This document shows positions 39,424 to 48,885 of a stretch of DNA of 64,000 nt, in pieces (position 1 is the stretch's first letter; the number at the start of each line of letters is the position of its first letter). The translations under genes were made by a program, and so were the position numbers. This DNA comes from Aerococcus suis (GTDB lineage: Bacteria; Bacillota; Bacilli; Lactobacillales; Aerococcaceae), in the NCBI RefSeq assembly GCF_900176325.1, contig NZ_FWXK01000001.1:296157-360156 (forward strand). The letters run 5' to 3'. The notes under the pieces were generated by a model. That model worked only from the letters and a program-made list of their open reading frames with translations. It ran no database searches and had not been told where the DNA came from.

Positions 39424-40779
39424 ATGAAATTTGTTGTTGTTGGAACATCTCATTATGGTTATGAAGCTGCACAAACATTGCTAAAATATTATCCTGAATC
39501 TGAAATTCATTTATATGAACGTGGAGACAAAGCGAGTTTCTTATCATGTGGTATCCAAAGTTATTTAGAAGATATCGCTCCTTCATTAGATAGCTTACAT
39601 TACGCTAATGAAGAATCTTACAAAAAACAAGGAATTAACATTCACGTAAATAGTGACGTTGTCGCTCTTGATCCTGAAGCTAAAGAAATTACCGTTAAAA
39701 CAGCTGATGGTGAAAGCAAACAATCATACGACAAATTATTCTTATCTCCAGGTGCTAATCCAGCTGAATTACCAGTAGATGGCACAGACTTAGAAGAAGT
39801 TTATTACATGCGTGGACCTGTATGGGCAGGCAAAATCAAAGAACGTATGGAAACAGCTAAAAAAGTTGTCGTTATTGGTGCTGGTTACATTGGATTCGAA
39901 GCTGCTGAAAGTTTCGCTAGAAAAGGTATCGACACTAAACTAGTTGAATTTAAAGACCACATCTTACCAACTTACTTAGACAAAGAAATCACTGATGTCT
40001 TAGAAGAAAATGCTCAAAAACATGGTTTAGATATCCATACTGGTGAAGGTATTAAAGAAATCATCGGTGAAAATGGTAAAGTTTCAAAAGTTGTGACTGA
40101 CAAAGGCGAATACGAAGCTGATACAGTTGTTATTGCTTTAGGTATTAAACCAAACACTGATTGGTTACGTGACGCAATTGATGTGGATGACCGTGGTTTC
40201 GTAGCTATCGATGAATATACAGAAACATCTGCTAAAGATGTCTTTGCTGGTGGAGATGCAACATTTATTCCTTACGGTCCAGATCACAGCAAAAAATCAA
40301 TTGCCCTAGCAACAAATGCTCGTAAACAAGCCGTTGTTTCAGTTAAAAATGCTGAAGAAAAAACAGTTAAACAAGGTGAAATTAACGGAACCTCTGCTTT
40401 ACCTGTTTTTGACTACACGATTGCAACAACTGGTTTAAACGACTCAACTGCTGAGGCATCTGACTTAGACTTCGCTAGTCATTACTACGAAGAAAAATTA
40501 TTACCTGATTTCCGTGGTGAAGAACATACTGTTCATATGAAAATCACTTATGAAAAAGATTCTCACCGTATCTTAGGTGGTCAATTAGCTTCTACAGCTG
40601 ATATTTCACATGCGATTAACACATTATCAATTGCCATTGCATCTGAATGGACATTAGAACAATTAGCAACTTCTGATTTCTTCTTCCAACCATCTTATGA
40701 CCGTCCATGGCATTTCTTAAATGTGTTAGCACAACAAGCATTAAATGATGCTTACGGTTCTGATCAAATGATCTTCTAA
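39424..40779 (+). CDS. nox: Water-forming NADH oxidase
   Basis: 451 residues of the pyridine nucleotide-disulfide oxidoreductase class: the FAD-binding VVVGTSHYGYEA, single redox cysteine C42 in SFLSCG (His10 also conserved), NAD site VVVIGAGYIGFEAAE and FAD site VFAGGDATF. It reduces O2 to water with NADH and regenerates NAD+ in aerotolerant lactic acid bacteria. AGGAGG precedes the ATG. Codon use is biased to preferred codons, suggesting strong expression. Confidence 0.95.
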   Translation: MKFVVVGTSHYGYEAAQTLLKYYPESEIHLYERGDKASFLSCGIQSYLEDIAPSLDSLHYANEESYKKQGINIHVNSDVVALDPEAKEITVKTADGESKQSYDKLFLSPGANPAELPVDGTDLEEVYYMRGPVWAGKIKERMETAKKVVVIGAGYIGFEAAESFARKGIDTKLVEFKDHILPTYLDKEITDVLEENAQKHGLDIHTGEGIKEIIGENGKVSKVVTDKGEYEADTVVIALGIKPNTDWLRDAIDVDDRGFVAIDEYTETSAKDVFAGGDATFIPYGPDHSKKSIALATNARKQAVVSVKNAEEKTVKQGEINGTSALPVFDYTIATTGLNDSTAEASDLDFASHYYEEKLLPDFRGEEHTVHMKITYEKDSHRILGGQLASTADISHAINTLSIAIASEWTLEQLATSDFFFQPSYDRPWHFLNVLAQQALNDAYGSDQMIF

Positions 40780-40792
40780 TAATTGAACTTTT

Positions 40793-40821
40793 TAGTGAGG
40801 CAATATTGCCTCACTTTTTTA
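40793..40821 (+). terminator. Terminator after nox
   Basis: Perfect palindromic stem AGTGAGGCAATATTGCCTCACT followed by a T run. Confidence 0.85.
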
Positions 40822-40870
40822 TTATCATAATTCCTCCTTTTATCTATAGTCATAACCTGTATAATAGATA

Positions 40871-40891
40871 AGGGTAAAAAATTTTGCCTAA
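40871..40891 (+). promoter_or_regulatory. Shared motif before deoR
   Basis: AGGGTAAAAAATTTTGCCTAA. Nearly the same string occurs before deoC at 41,912-41,930 (AGGG-AAAAAATTTTGC-TAA). Finding it before both transcription units suggests a binding site for the local SorC-type DeoR. Confidence 0.5.
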
Positions 40892-40917
40892 AAACATTTA
40901 ATAGAAAGGAGGCCATT

Positions 40918-41859
40918 ATGAACGACAATCGTTATCACCAAATTATTCAAGTAGCGAAGTTGTATTATCAACATGGTAAAAACCAGCAAGAAATTGCTCA
41001 AACGATGAACATGTCGCGACCAACGATTTCACGTTTATTAAATGAAGCCATTGAAAAAGGCATTGTCACATTTACTATCCATGATGATAATAATACGATT
41101 ATTACGTTACAAGAAGATTTAAAAGCGAAATACCATTTAAAAACGGTAAAAATTGCAAATGTAGTTAGCGAAGACTATGACTATCTACTCAAAGATTTAG
41201 GTATTTTAACTGCTGATTATATTCAACAAATTGTGGAACCTGGCGATATCATTGGTGTGAGCTGGGGACGCACAATATTTGAAGTCTCTAAACACCTGAC
41301 CAAAAGTCATCTGCAAGATGTTTCCGTGGTCCAATTAAAAGGAGGCGTGAGTCAATCAGCTAAACCGACTTACTCTTATGAAACCATTGAAAACTTCGCT
41401 CAAGCATTTAATACGGAACCTATCCTACTAAATTTACCAGTTATTTTTGACTCCCAAATGGTTAAAGAAACGATTGAAACAGATAGCCACATCGAATCGG
41501 TTCTTAATTTAGGAAAACAAGCATCTATTGGTATTTTTACAGTGGGTACCGTTCGTAAAAACGCCCGTTTATTTCAATTAAACTACTTAGACAAAGACAA
41601 AATTACAACCTTGCAGTCTCAAGCTGTTGGTGATATTTGTTCACGCTTTTTCGATGAAAATGGAAATATCGTAGACCAAGAATTAAATGCACGCACAATT
41701 GGACTCGAACTTTCCGACTTAAAAGCGAAAGAACACGCCATTTTAGTTGCTGGTGGCACACACAAATTCCCTGCTATTCAGGCAGCGCTAAACGGAGGCT
41801 ATTGTAATGAACTCGTTACGGATCGTTTCACGGCTGAACAACTCCTTTCAGTTGATTAA
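40918..41859 (+). CDS. deoR: Deoxyribonucleoside regulator DeoR (SorC family)
   Basis: 313 residues. N-terminal helix-turn-helix (GKNQQEIAQTMNMSRPTISRL) is followed by a SorC sugar-phosphate-sensing domain with GVSWGRTI near residue 120. In Bacillus subtilis, DeoR represses deoC-nupC-pdp and is released by deoxyribose-5-phosphate. AAAGGAGG precedes the ATG. It lies upstream of the deo genes it presumably controls. Confidence 0.92.
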   Translation: MNDNRYHQIIQVAKLYYQHGKNQQEIAQTMNMSRPTISRLLNEAIEKGIVTFTIHDDNNTIITLQEDLKAKYHLKTVKIANVVSEDYDYLLKDLGILTADYIQQIVEPGDIIGVSWGRTIFEVSKHLTKSHLQDVSVVQLKGGVSQSAKPTYSYETIENFAQAFNTEPILLNLPVIFDSQMVKETIETDSHIESVLNLGKQASIGIFTVGTVRKNARLFQLNYLDKDKITTLQSQAVGDICSRFFDENGNIVDQELNARTIGLELSDLKAKEHAILVAGGTHKFPAIQAALNGGYCNELVTDRFTAEQLLSVD

Positions 41860-41911
41860 CCGCTTCAATAATATCTACTATCTTGTATGAATCCTTTACG
41901 AAATCCCTTTT

Positions 41912-41930
41912 AGGGAAAAAATTTTGCTAA
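41912..41930 (+). promoter_or_regulatory. Shared motif before deoC
   Basis: AGGGAAAAAATTTTGCTAA is the partner of the motif before deoR. It lies 27 bases upstream of the deoC -35 element. Confidence 0.5.
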
Positions 41931-41956
41931 TATCAGAAATTAATTTCAATTACTGT

Positions 41957-42004
41957 TTTACATTTGTTCAATTACATGCTATATTATCATTGTAAGCAGT
42001 TACA
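41957..42004 (+). promoter_or_regulatory. deoC promoter and cre-like site
   Basis: TTTACA (41,957-41,962), a 17-base spacer and TATATT (41,980-41,985). The palindrome TGTAAGCAGTTACA (41,991-42,004), around the start point, fits the cre consensus at 13 of 14 positions, so CcpA would act as a roadblock. Confidence 0.65.
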
Positions 42005-42025
42005 TGAAAGGAAAGGACGTTTTTT

Positions 42026-42664
42026 ATGGAAAATATTAATCGTTATATCGATCACACACAATTACAACCTGACGCTAAACAAGAGGCTATCGATCAATTA
42101 TTGAAAGAAGCTAAGGATTACAATTTCTTCTCTGTCTGTTTAAACCCTACTTGGGTAAAATATGCAGCTGAAGCGTTAGCAGATACTGAAGTTAATGTTT
42201 GTACCGTTATTGGCTTCCCTCTTGGAGCAACAACCCCTGCTGCTAAAGCTTTTGAAACAAAAGATGCTGTAGCCAATGGTGCTGATGAAGTAGATATGGT
42301 TATCAATATTGGTCGTTTGAAATCTGGTCAATATGACGCCGTATTAGAAGATATCAAAGCCGTAGTTGACGCAGCTGGTGATGCATTAGTTAAAGTCATT
42401 ATCGAAACATGTTTATTATCGAATGACGAAATTGTGAAAGCTTGCGAATTAAGCCAAGAAGCTGGCGCTGACTTTGTTAAAACAAGTACTGGTTTCTCAA
42501 CAGCTGGAGCTAAAGCAGAAGACGTTAAATTAATGAAAGACACTGTTGGCGACGCTATGGAAGTTAAAGCCTCTGGTGGTATTCATACTCGCGACGAAGC
42601 AATGGCTATGATTGAAGCTGGCGCTAGCCGTTTAGGAATGAGTAAAGGAATGGACATTATCTAA
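42026..42664 (+). CDS. deoC: Deoxyribose-phosphate aldolase
   Basis: 212 residues: N-terminal [23 protein letters not shown] with the Schiff-base lysine, and VKASGGIHT with the second active-site lysine. It splits deoxyribose-5-phosphate into glyceraldehyde-3-phosphate and acetaldehyde. It is the first gene of the deo operon, followed after 19 bases by nupC. Confidence 0.97.
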   Translation: MENINRYIDHTQLQPDAKQEAIDQLLKEAKDYNFFSVCLNPTWVKYAAEALADTEVNVCTVIGFPLGATTPAAKAFETKDAVANGADEVDMVINIGRLKSGQYDAVLEDIKAVVDAAGDALVKVIIETCLLSNDEIVKACELSQEAGADFVKTSTGFSTAGAKAEDVKLMKDTVGDAMEVKASGGIHTRDEAMAMIEAGASRLGMSKGMDII

Positions 42665-42683
42665 TTAAAAAAAGGAGATTGCC

Positions 42684-43859
42684 ATGTTATATAGACTTTT
42701 ATCAATAGTAGGGATCTTTGCTATTTTAGGAGTTGCCTACCTATTCAGTAATAATAAAAAGAATATTAAAATCAAACCAATCATTACGATGATTGTCATT
42801 GAAATTGTTGTTGGTTTTGCCATGTTACGTACCGATGTCGGAATTACCATTTTAGGTGCGATTGGTAAAATGTTTGAGAATTTACTATCTTTCGCTCACG
42901 AAGGAACAGCATTTGTGTTTGGTGGTTTAGTAGAAACAGAAGGTGTTTTCTTCTTCCAATCATTAATGCCAATTATCTTTATTTCAGCTATCATTGGGAT
43001 TTTAAATTATTTAAAAATCTTACCATTTATTATTAAATATGTCGGCTTAGCTTTAAGTAAAATCAATGGTTTAGGAAAACTTGAATCATATGTTGGTGTA
43101 GCTTCTATGTTACTTGGTCAAACGGAAATCTTTATCTCAATTAAAGATTATATCCACGGTTTACCAAAACACCGGATGTATGCTTTAACAGCACCAGCTA
43201 TGTCTTCTGTTTCTATGGGGATTGTTGGTTCCTATATGTTCTACCTTGATCCTTCATATGTTTTAGCTGGTATTCCATTAAATTTATTCGGTGTGTTTGT
43301 TATTGAAAGTATCATTTTCCCATATGAATTATCAGAAGAAGAAGATACCCTACGTATCAATGATGACTTAGATGTCTCATTCTTCGAAATGTTATCAGAT
43401 TACATCACTGATGGTTTCAACACGGCTATCGGAGTAGCTGCTCAATTAATCGGATTCACTGCTTTAGTCGCATTTGTTAATGGTATTTTTGCCAATATCT
43501 TTGGTATTACTTTCCAAGATGTTATGGGAGTTATTTTCTCTCCTGTTGCCTTTATTTTAGGGGTACCATTTGAAGAAGCTATCGATGCCGGAACGATTAT
43601 TGCTACTAAATTAGTCACTAACGAATTCGTTGCCATGACAGATATTGGTAACATTACCTTCTCAGAACGTACATTAGCTATGATGTCTACATTCTTGATG
43701 TCATTCGCTAACTTCTCATCTATTGGTATTATTACCGGAGCGGTTAAATCAATCGACGCCAAACAAGGACGTCAAGTTGCCGGCTTTGGTCTTAAATTAT
43801 TGCTCGGTTCAACACTAGTTTCAGCGTTAACCGCAGCTGTTGTCGGAATTGTCTTTTAA
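42684..43859 (+). CDS. nupC: Concentrative nucleoside transporter NupC
   Basis: 391 residues with about ten helices; the CNT-family motifs GQTEIFIS and TNEFVAM are present (T-x-EF and GQTE are nucleoside-binding regions). It brings nucleosides in with protons or sodium. AAAGGAG precedes the ATG. It is coupled to deoC and pdp. Confidence 0.95.
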   Translation: MLYRLLSIVGIFAILGVAYLFSNNKKNIKIKPIITMIVIEIVVGFAMLRTDVGITILGAIGKMFENLLSFAHEGTAFVFGGLVETEGVFFFQSLMPIIFISAIIGILNYLKILPFIIKYVGLALSKINGLGKLESYVGVASMLLGQTEIFISIKDYIHGLPKHRMYALTAPAMSSVSMGIVGSYMFYLDPSYVLAGIPLNLFGVFVIESIIFPYELSEEEDTLRINDDLDVSFFEMLSDYITDGFNTAIGVAAQLIGFTALVAFVNGIFANIFGITFQDVMGVIFSPVAFILGVPFEEAIDAGTIIATKLVTNEFVAMTDIGNITFSERTLAMMSTFLMSFANFSSIGIITGAVKSIDAKQGRQVAGFGLKLLLGSTLVSALTAAVVGIVF

Positions 43860-43886
43860 TTAAAGCTGAAAGGAGCTTATTAAATT

Positions 43887-45188
43887 ATGCGTGCAGTAGA
43901 TATTATTGAAAAGAAACGAAACGGTTTAGAACTTACAGATGAAGAAATTAAATGGATTATTGATAACTATACCAATGACTCAATTCCTGATTATCAAATG
44001 AGTGCGTTATTAATGGCTATTTATTTCCAAGGAATGAATAAACATGAAGCAGCAACAATGACTAAAGCAATGGTCGAATCTGGTGATCAAATCGATTTAT
44101 CTGATATCGAAGGCATTAAAGTAGACAAACACTCAACTGGTGGTGTTGGTGATACAACTACTATTATCTTAGCACCTCTTGTTGCTTCTGTTGGAGCCCC
44201 AATTGCTAAAATGTCTGGTCGTGGCTTAGGCCACACGGGTGGTACATTAGATAAATTAGAAGCCATTCCTGGTTTCCATATCGAATTAACATCTGATGAA
44301 TTTATCGATGCCGTAAACAAACATAAAATTGCCGTCATTGGTCAAACAGGAAACTTAACGCCTGCTGATAAACGAATCTATGCGTTACGTGACGTAACAG
44401 GAACAGTTAACTCTATTCCATTAATTGCTAGCTCAATTATGTCTAAAAAAATTGCCGCTGGTTCTGACGCTATCGTCCTAGACGTTAAGGTAGGATCTGG
44501 TGCTTTCATGAAAACTGTTGAAGACGCCAACCGTCTTGGCCAAACAATGGTAGAAATTGGTGAAAAAGTTGGTCGTCGTACCATGGTTGTTGTCTCTGAT
44601 ATGTCTCAACCATTAGGACGCGCAATTGGTAATGCGCTTGAAGTAAAAGAAGCTATTGAAACATTACGTGGCGAAGGTCCTGAAGACTTAACAGAACTTG
44701 TTTTAACATTAGGTAGTCAAATGGTCGTATTAGGCGGAAAAGCTGAAACATTAGATGAAGCTCGTAGTTTATTAGAAGAAGCTATTCAATCAGGCAAAGC
44801 ATTAGATAAATTAAAAGAGTTCTTAACGACTCAAGGTGGCGATGCCAATGTTGTTGACGACCCTAGCCTACTTGCACAAGCCAAATACCAAATCGAATTA
44901 CCAGCACAACGCAGCGGTAAAATTTCTGAAATGCAAGCCGAAAAAATTGGTATTGCATCTATGTTATTAGGTGCTGGTCGTGCTTCTAAAGAAGATGAAA
45001 TCGACATGGCTGTTGGTATCGTTCTTAACAAAAAAATTGGAGACGACGTTAAAGAAGGCGAAAGCATCTTAACTATTCATAGTAATCGCGAAGATGTTAG
45101 CGACGTGGTAGAATTATTACAAGAAAACATTACGATTGCTGATGAAGCAAGCGAACCAAAACTTATTTTAAATACAATTACCAAATAA
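43887..45188 (+). CDS. pdp: Pyrimidine-nucleoside phosphorylase
   Basis: 433 residues: [11 protein letters not shown] phosphate/substrate loop, [18 protein letters not shown] and [11 protein letters not shown]. It phosphorolyses uridine, thymidine and deoxyuridine. The C-terminal domain is complete. Ribosome site AAGGAG precedes the ATG. Confidence 0.97.
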   Translation: MRAVDIIEKKRNGLELTDEEIKWIIDNYTNDSIPDYQMSALLMAIYFQGMNKHEAATMTKAMVESGDQIDLSDIEGIKVDKHSTGGVGDTTTIILAPLVASVGAPIAKMSGRGLGHTGGTLDKLEAIPGFHIELTSDEFIDAVNKHKIAVIGQTGNLTPADKRIYALRDVTGTVNSIPLIASSIMSKKIAAGSDAIVLDVKVGSGAFMKTVEDANRLGQTMVEIGEKVGRRTMVVVSDMSQPLGRAIGNALEVKEAIETLRGEGPEDLTELVLTLGSQMVVLGGKAETLDEARSLLEEAIQSGKALDKLKEFLTTQGGDANVVDDPSLLAQAKYQIELPAQRSGKISEMQAEKIGIASMLLGAGRASKEDEIDMAVGIVLNKKIGDDVKEGESILTIHSNREDVSDVVELLQENITIADEASEPKLILNTITK

Positions 45189-45204
45189 TTAGAGGAGGAT
45201 ATTC

Positions 45205-46383
45205 ATGTTTAAACGAATTAATGTGATGGTATTAGACTCTGTTGGTATCGGTGAAGCTCCCGATGCCGCAGATTTCAATGATACAGGCGCACATACCCTA
45301 GGACATATCATCGAAGAAGCACCAAATAGTCAATGGCCTAACTTACTTCAATTAGGTCTGGCAAATATCGCTGATTTACCCCCACTATCACCTGTTGAAA
45401 CACCTAAAGCAAACTACGGTAAAATGCAGGAACAATCTGTGGGTAAAGATACGATGACTGGACACTGGGAAATTATGGGACTGAATATCCAAAAAGCTTT
45501 CCAAGTATTCCCTGAAGGTTTTCCAGCTGATTTCTTGAAAAAAATTGAAGACTATTCTGGTCGTAAAGTGATTTGTAACTTACCTTACAGTGGAACAGAA
45601 GTCATTAAAGATTACGGGGAAGAACAATTAGAGACTGGCGCATTAATTATCTATACGTCAGCAGACCCTGTTCTTCAAGTAGCGGCTCATGAAGATGTGA
45701 TTCCATTAGAAGAACTTTATGACATTTGCCAATACATCCGTTCAATTTCTAACGAACCTCCAGTAATGATAGGTCGTATCATTGCCCGTCCATTTACTGG
45801 TAAACCTGGTCATTTCGAACGGAATAATGGTGGACGTCACGACTACGCGCTAGAACCTTTCGGACAAACGATTCTTGAAGATTTAAAAGCTGATGGTAAA
45901 GATGTTATCTCAATCGGTAAAATCAATGACATTTTCTCAGGTATTGGTATTACGGAATCTCACCCAACTAAATCAAATATGAATGGTATTGAAGAAAATA
46001 TCGCTCAATTAAAACGTGACGATTGGGAAGGATTATTATTCACTAATCTCGTTGATTTTGACGCTGTTTACGGCCATCGTCGTGACCCACAAGGTTACGC
46101 TGAAGCGATTGAAACTTATGATAAACATCTACCAGAAATCATGGAACAAATTGGGGAAGATGACTTATTAATTATTACAGCGGATCATGGTAATGACCCG
46201 ACTGCTCCAGGCACTGATCATACCCGTGAATATGTTCCATTATTAGTCTACAGTCCAAAACTAGCAGGCAATAATGACTTAGGTATCCAAGATACTTATG
46301 CCGCAATTGCCGCAACAATTGCTGAAAACTTTAATATTGATTATGACACAGAAGGAACGAGTTTCTTACACGACTTGAAATAA
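45205..46383 (+). CDS. deoB: Phosphopentomutase
   Basis: 392 residues of the alkaline-phosphatase-like metalloenzyme family: VMVLDSVGIGEAPDA with metal ligand Asp, KDTMTGHWE with the phosphorylated threonine, and TADHGNDPT. It interconverts (deoxy)ribose-1- and 5-phosphate, linking the phosphorylases to DeoC. Confidence 0.97.
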   Translation: MFKRINVMVLDSVGIGEAPDAADFNDTGAHTLGHIIEEAPNSQWPNLLQLGLANIADLPPLSPVETPKANYGKMQEQSVGKDTMTGHWEIMGLNIQKAFQVFPEGFPADFLKKIEDYSGRKVICNLPYSGTEVIKDYGEEQLETGALIIYTSADPVLQVAAHEDVIPLEELYDICQYIRSISNEPPVMIGRIIARPFTGKPGHFERNNGGRHDYALEPFGQTILEDLKADGKDVISIGKINDIFSGIGITESHPTKSNMNGIEENIAQLKRDDWEGLLFTNLVDFDAVYGHRRDPQGYAEAIETYDKHLPEIMEQIGEDDLLIITADHGNDPTAPGTDHTREYVPLLVYSPKLAGNNDLGIQDTYAAIAATIAENFNIDYDTEGTSFLHDLK

Positions 46384-46396
46384 TAGGAGGTAACGT

Positions 46397-47110
46397 ATGA
46401 GTACACATATCAACGCCCAAGCTGGCGATATTGCTGAAATCGTCTTATTACCCGGTGACCCACTACGGGCAAAATTTATTGCGGAAACTTTCTTAGAAGA
46501 TGCCAAACGTTACAATACCGTGCGTAATGCCTTTGGTTATACAGGAACTTATAAAGGAACTCGCATCTCAGTACAAGGAACTGGGATGGGAATGCCATCA
46601 GCAATGATTTACACTGAAGAACTTATCCGTGAATATGGTGCTAAAGTCCTAATTCGCGTAGGTTCTGCAGGAGCTATCAACGCTGATTGCCAAATCCGTG
46701 ATATCGTTCTGGCTCAAGGAGCAACGACTGATGCTGCCCTACACCGGAATATCTTCCATCATCAAGTAGAATTTGCACCTATTGCCAACTTTGACCTACT
46801 AAAATCAGCTTATGATGTCGCAACTGAAAGTCATTTACCTGTTCACGTTGGTAATGTATTATCATCTGACCGTTTCTATAATGATGAATTAGACACGAAA
46901 AAATTAGCTGATTACGGTGTCTTAGCCATTGAAATGGAAGCTGCTGGTATTTATTCTGTGGCAGCTAAGCACCATGTAAAAGCATTAGGTATTATGACTA
47001 TTAGTGACTCATTAGTAACAGGTGAAGAAACGACTTCTGAAGAGAGAGAAAAAACATTTGGTGACATGATCAATGTAGCTTTAGAAGCTGCTCTTCGTGT
47101 GATCGACTAA
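46397..47110 (+). CDS. deoD: DeoD-type purine-nucleoside phosphorylase
   Basis: 237 residues of the hexameric bacterial type: [33 protein letters not shown] and [12 protein letters not shown]. It phosphorolyses purine (deoxy)nucleosides. It sits 13 bases after deoB. Confidence 0.97.
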   Translation: MSTHINAQAGDIAEIVLLPGDPLRAKFIAETFLEDAKRYNTVRNAFGYTGTYKGTRISVQGTGMGMPSAMIYTEELIREYGAKVLIRVGSAGAINADCQIRDIVLAQGATTDAALHRNIFHHQVEFAPIANFDLLKSAYDVATESHLPVHVGNVLSSDRFYNDELDTKKLADYGVLAIEMEAAGIYSVAAKHHVKALGIMTISDSLVTGEETTSEEREKTFGDMINVALEAALRVID

Positions 47111-47530
<420 letters not shown>

Positions 47531-47532
47531 AA

Positions 47533-48290
47533 GGGTGTGAGAAAAAGCGATTAGCCATGGAGCGTTGGACCAAAACCGGAGATTTCTGCTAAGAAATTGG
47601 AGGCTTTTGGGAAACGCATGCCATGGCTGCTTTTTCGAACCCGACTAAAAGGATGCGATAAAAAGCGCTTAGCATCGTTTTCCTGGAAGAAAGGTGAAGA
47701 GCATTCGCTCTTTGAACGCCTCAAAGCTTGCTGAAGGAACAACGATGCTGCTTTTTAGAGCTCGACTAGAAAGGTGTGAAGAAACGCGCTCTGATTCGAA
47801 CATCTGGAAGAAAAAGCACCAAGTTTCGCTTCTTGAAACGGGTGATTTTTCTGAAGAGGCTTCGAATCAGCGTTTCTGAACCTGACTAGGATGCGATAAA
47901 GCACGTTTAACCACGGTCGTTGGACCTAAAAGCGACGACTCTCCACAAGAGAGAAGGAGCTTTTTAGGGAAACGCAGCCGTGGTTGTGCTTTAGAGCTCG
48001 ACTACACAGGGTGTGAGCATTTGCGCTTAGCTCCTTGATTTTGGAAGAAAATAACGGATTTCGCTCTCTGAAATTCCGTATTTTCTGAAAAATCCAGAGG
48101 AGCTGCAAATTCGAACCCGACTACACAGGGTGTGAAGAAACGCGCTATGATTCGAACATCTGGAAGAAAAAGCACCAAGTTTCGCTCTTTGAAACGAGTG
48201 ATTTTTCTGAAGAGGCTTCGAATCAGCGTTTCTGAACCCAACTAAAGGGTGTGAGAAAAAGCGTTTAACCACGGTCGTTAGACCAAAAGA
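47533..48290 (+). repeat. Array of six full and one partial about 116-bp hairpin repeats
   Basis: Units are at 47,533-47,647, 47,651-47,768, 47,773-47,888, 47,889-48,004, 48,009-48,123, 48,128-48,244 and 48,247-48,290 (truncated). Each full unit starts GGRTGYGA and ends GARCYCRACTA, with linkers of 0-4 bases. Inside, the arms change together: AGCCATGG/CCATGGCT, AGCATCGTT/AACGATGCT, CTGATTCGAA/TTCGAATCAG, AACCACGG/CCGTGGTT, AGCTCCT/AGGAGCT. An outer 7-bp helix (for example AAAAAGC/GCTTTTT, AGAAACG/CGTTTCT, AAAGCAC/GTGCTTT) is separated from this by a constant four-base bulge on the 5' side. A further inner hairpin also covaries. GC is higher than in the surroundings. No credible protein frame exists. 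I do not recognise the family. Confidence 0.93.
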
Positions 48291-48307
48291 TAAACCATAT
48301 CCTATAC

Positions 48308-48353
48308 AAAAAGGTCCTGAGGGAGAGCTAAGTTCTCCCTCAGGACCTTTTCT
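48308..48353. terminator. Strong bidirectional terminator after the repeat array
   Basis: Perfect 18-base stem AAAGGTCCTGAGGGAGA with its complement, loop GCTAAGT, with A and T runs on both sides. It ends the deo operon plus array and the converging LURP-one gene. Confidence 0.9.
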
Positions 48354-48362
48354 ATTTTCAAT

Positions 48363-48842
48363 TTATTCGCCTTCAGTATCCTTCACATAATCAATCGCTA
48401 AGATAACAGCAATCACTAGTACAGGATTGACTTCTTCATCCGCAATATTAAATTCAAAGGCATCGGTTAATGAAAAAATTTTCTTACTAATATCAGCAAT
48501 TTCTTTACCAGATCCGTCTATAATTTCATAATTATAGTCCCAAATATCCCCTTTTATCTTCCAGTCTAAAGCATCAATTTTATACTTATCTTTAAACACG
48601 GTAATTTTCTTGGTGATTTTGGCAACTTCTTCACCATCTACTTCTACAATCATTGTAGGACGGATACTTACTAATTTTTGTTTCACACGTGCTAGCACGT
48701 CCCCTGTCTCAACATCAATAATTCGTGATTGACGAGTAAGAGAAACTTTCTTTTGATCGATTCGTAAAACTTTATGATTATCCTCATCAAAAATATTAAA
48801 ATTTTGGAATAAAGATATTTTTTGTTTCATGTAGTAGCGCAT
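48363..48842 (-). CDS. LURP-one-related family protein
   Basis: 159 residues, almost entirely beta-strand in pattern, with repeated short segments (VLRIDQKKVSLTRQSRIID, ARVKQKLVSIRPTMIVEVDG) and a C-terminal helix VLVIAVILAIDYV. This matches the LURP-one/tubby-like (YxjI) fold, of unknown function in bacteria. The ATG has AGGAGG just upstream. Confidence 0.85.
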   Translation of the reverse strand: MRYYMKQKISLFQNFNIFDEDNHKVLRIDQKKVSLTRQSRIIDVETGDVLARVKQKLVSIRPTMIVEVDGEEVAKITKKITVFKDKYKIDALDWKIKGDIWDYNYEIIDGSGKEIADISKKIFSLTDAFEFNIADEEVNPVLVIAVILAIDYVKDTEGE

Positions 48843-48885
48843 GTGAAACCTCCTAGAATTAATAACTTCACTAGTATACTACTTT

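Noticed and set aside
47633..47647. tRNA T-arm (reverse complement of the unit end contains GGGTTCGA)
   Set aside because: No acceptor stem, D-arm or anticodon arm is present around it, and the motif is not kept in all units.
47551..48272. Short open frames within the repeat array
   Set aside because: The frames run through palindromic repeats on both strands, lack ribosome sites and encode low-complexity Phe/Arg-rich peptides. They are by-products of the repeats.
47533..48290. CRISPR array
   Set aside because: Units are about 116 bases with variable interiors and constant ends and are individually palindromic. There are no short identical repeats with unique spacers and no cas genes.
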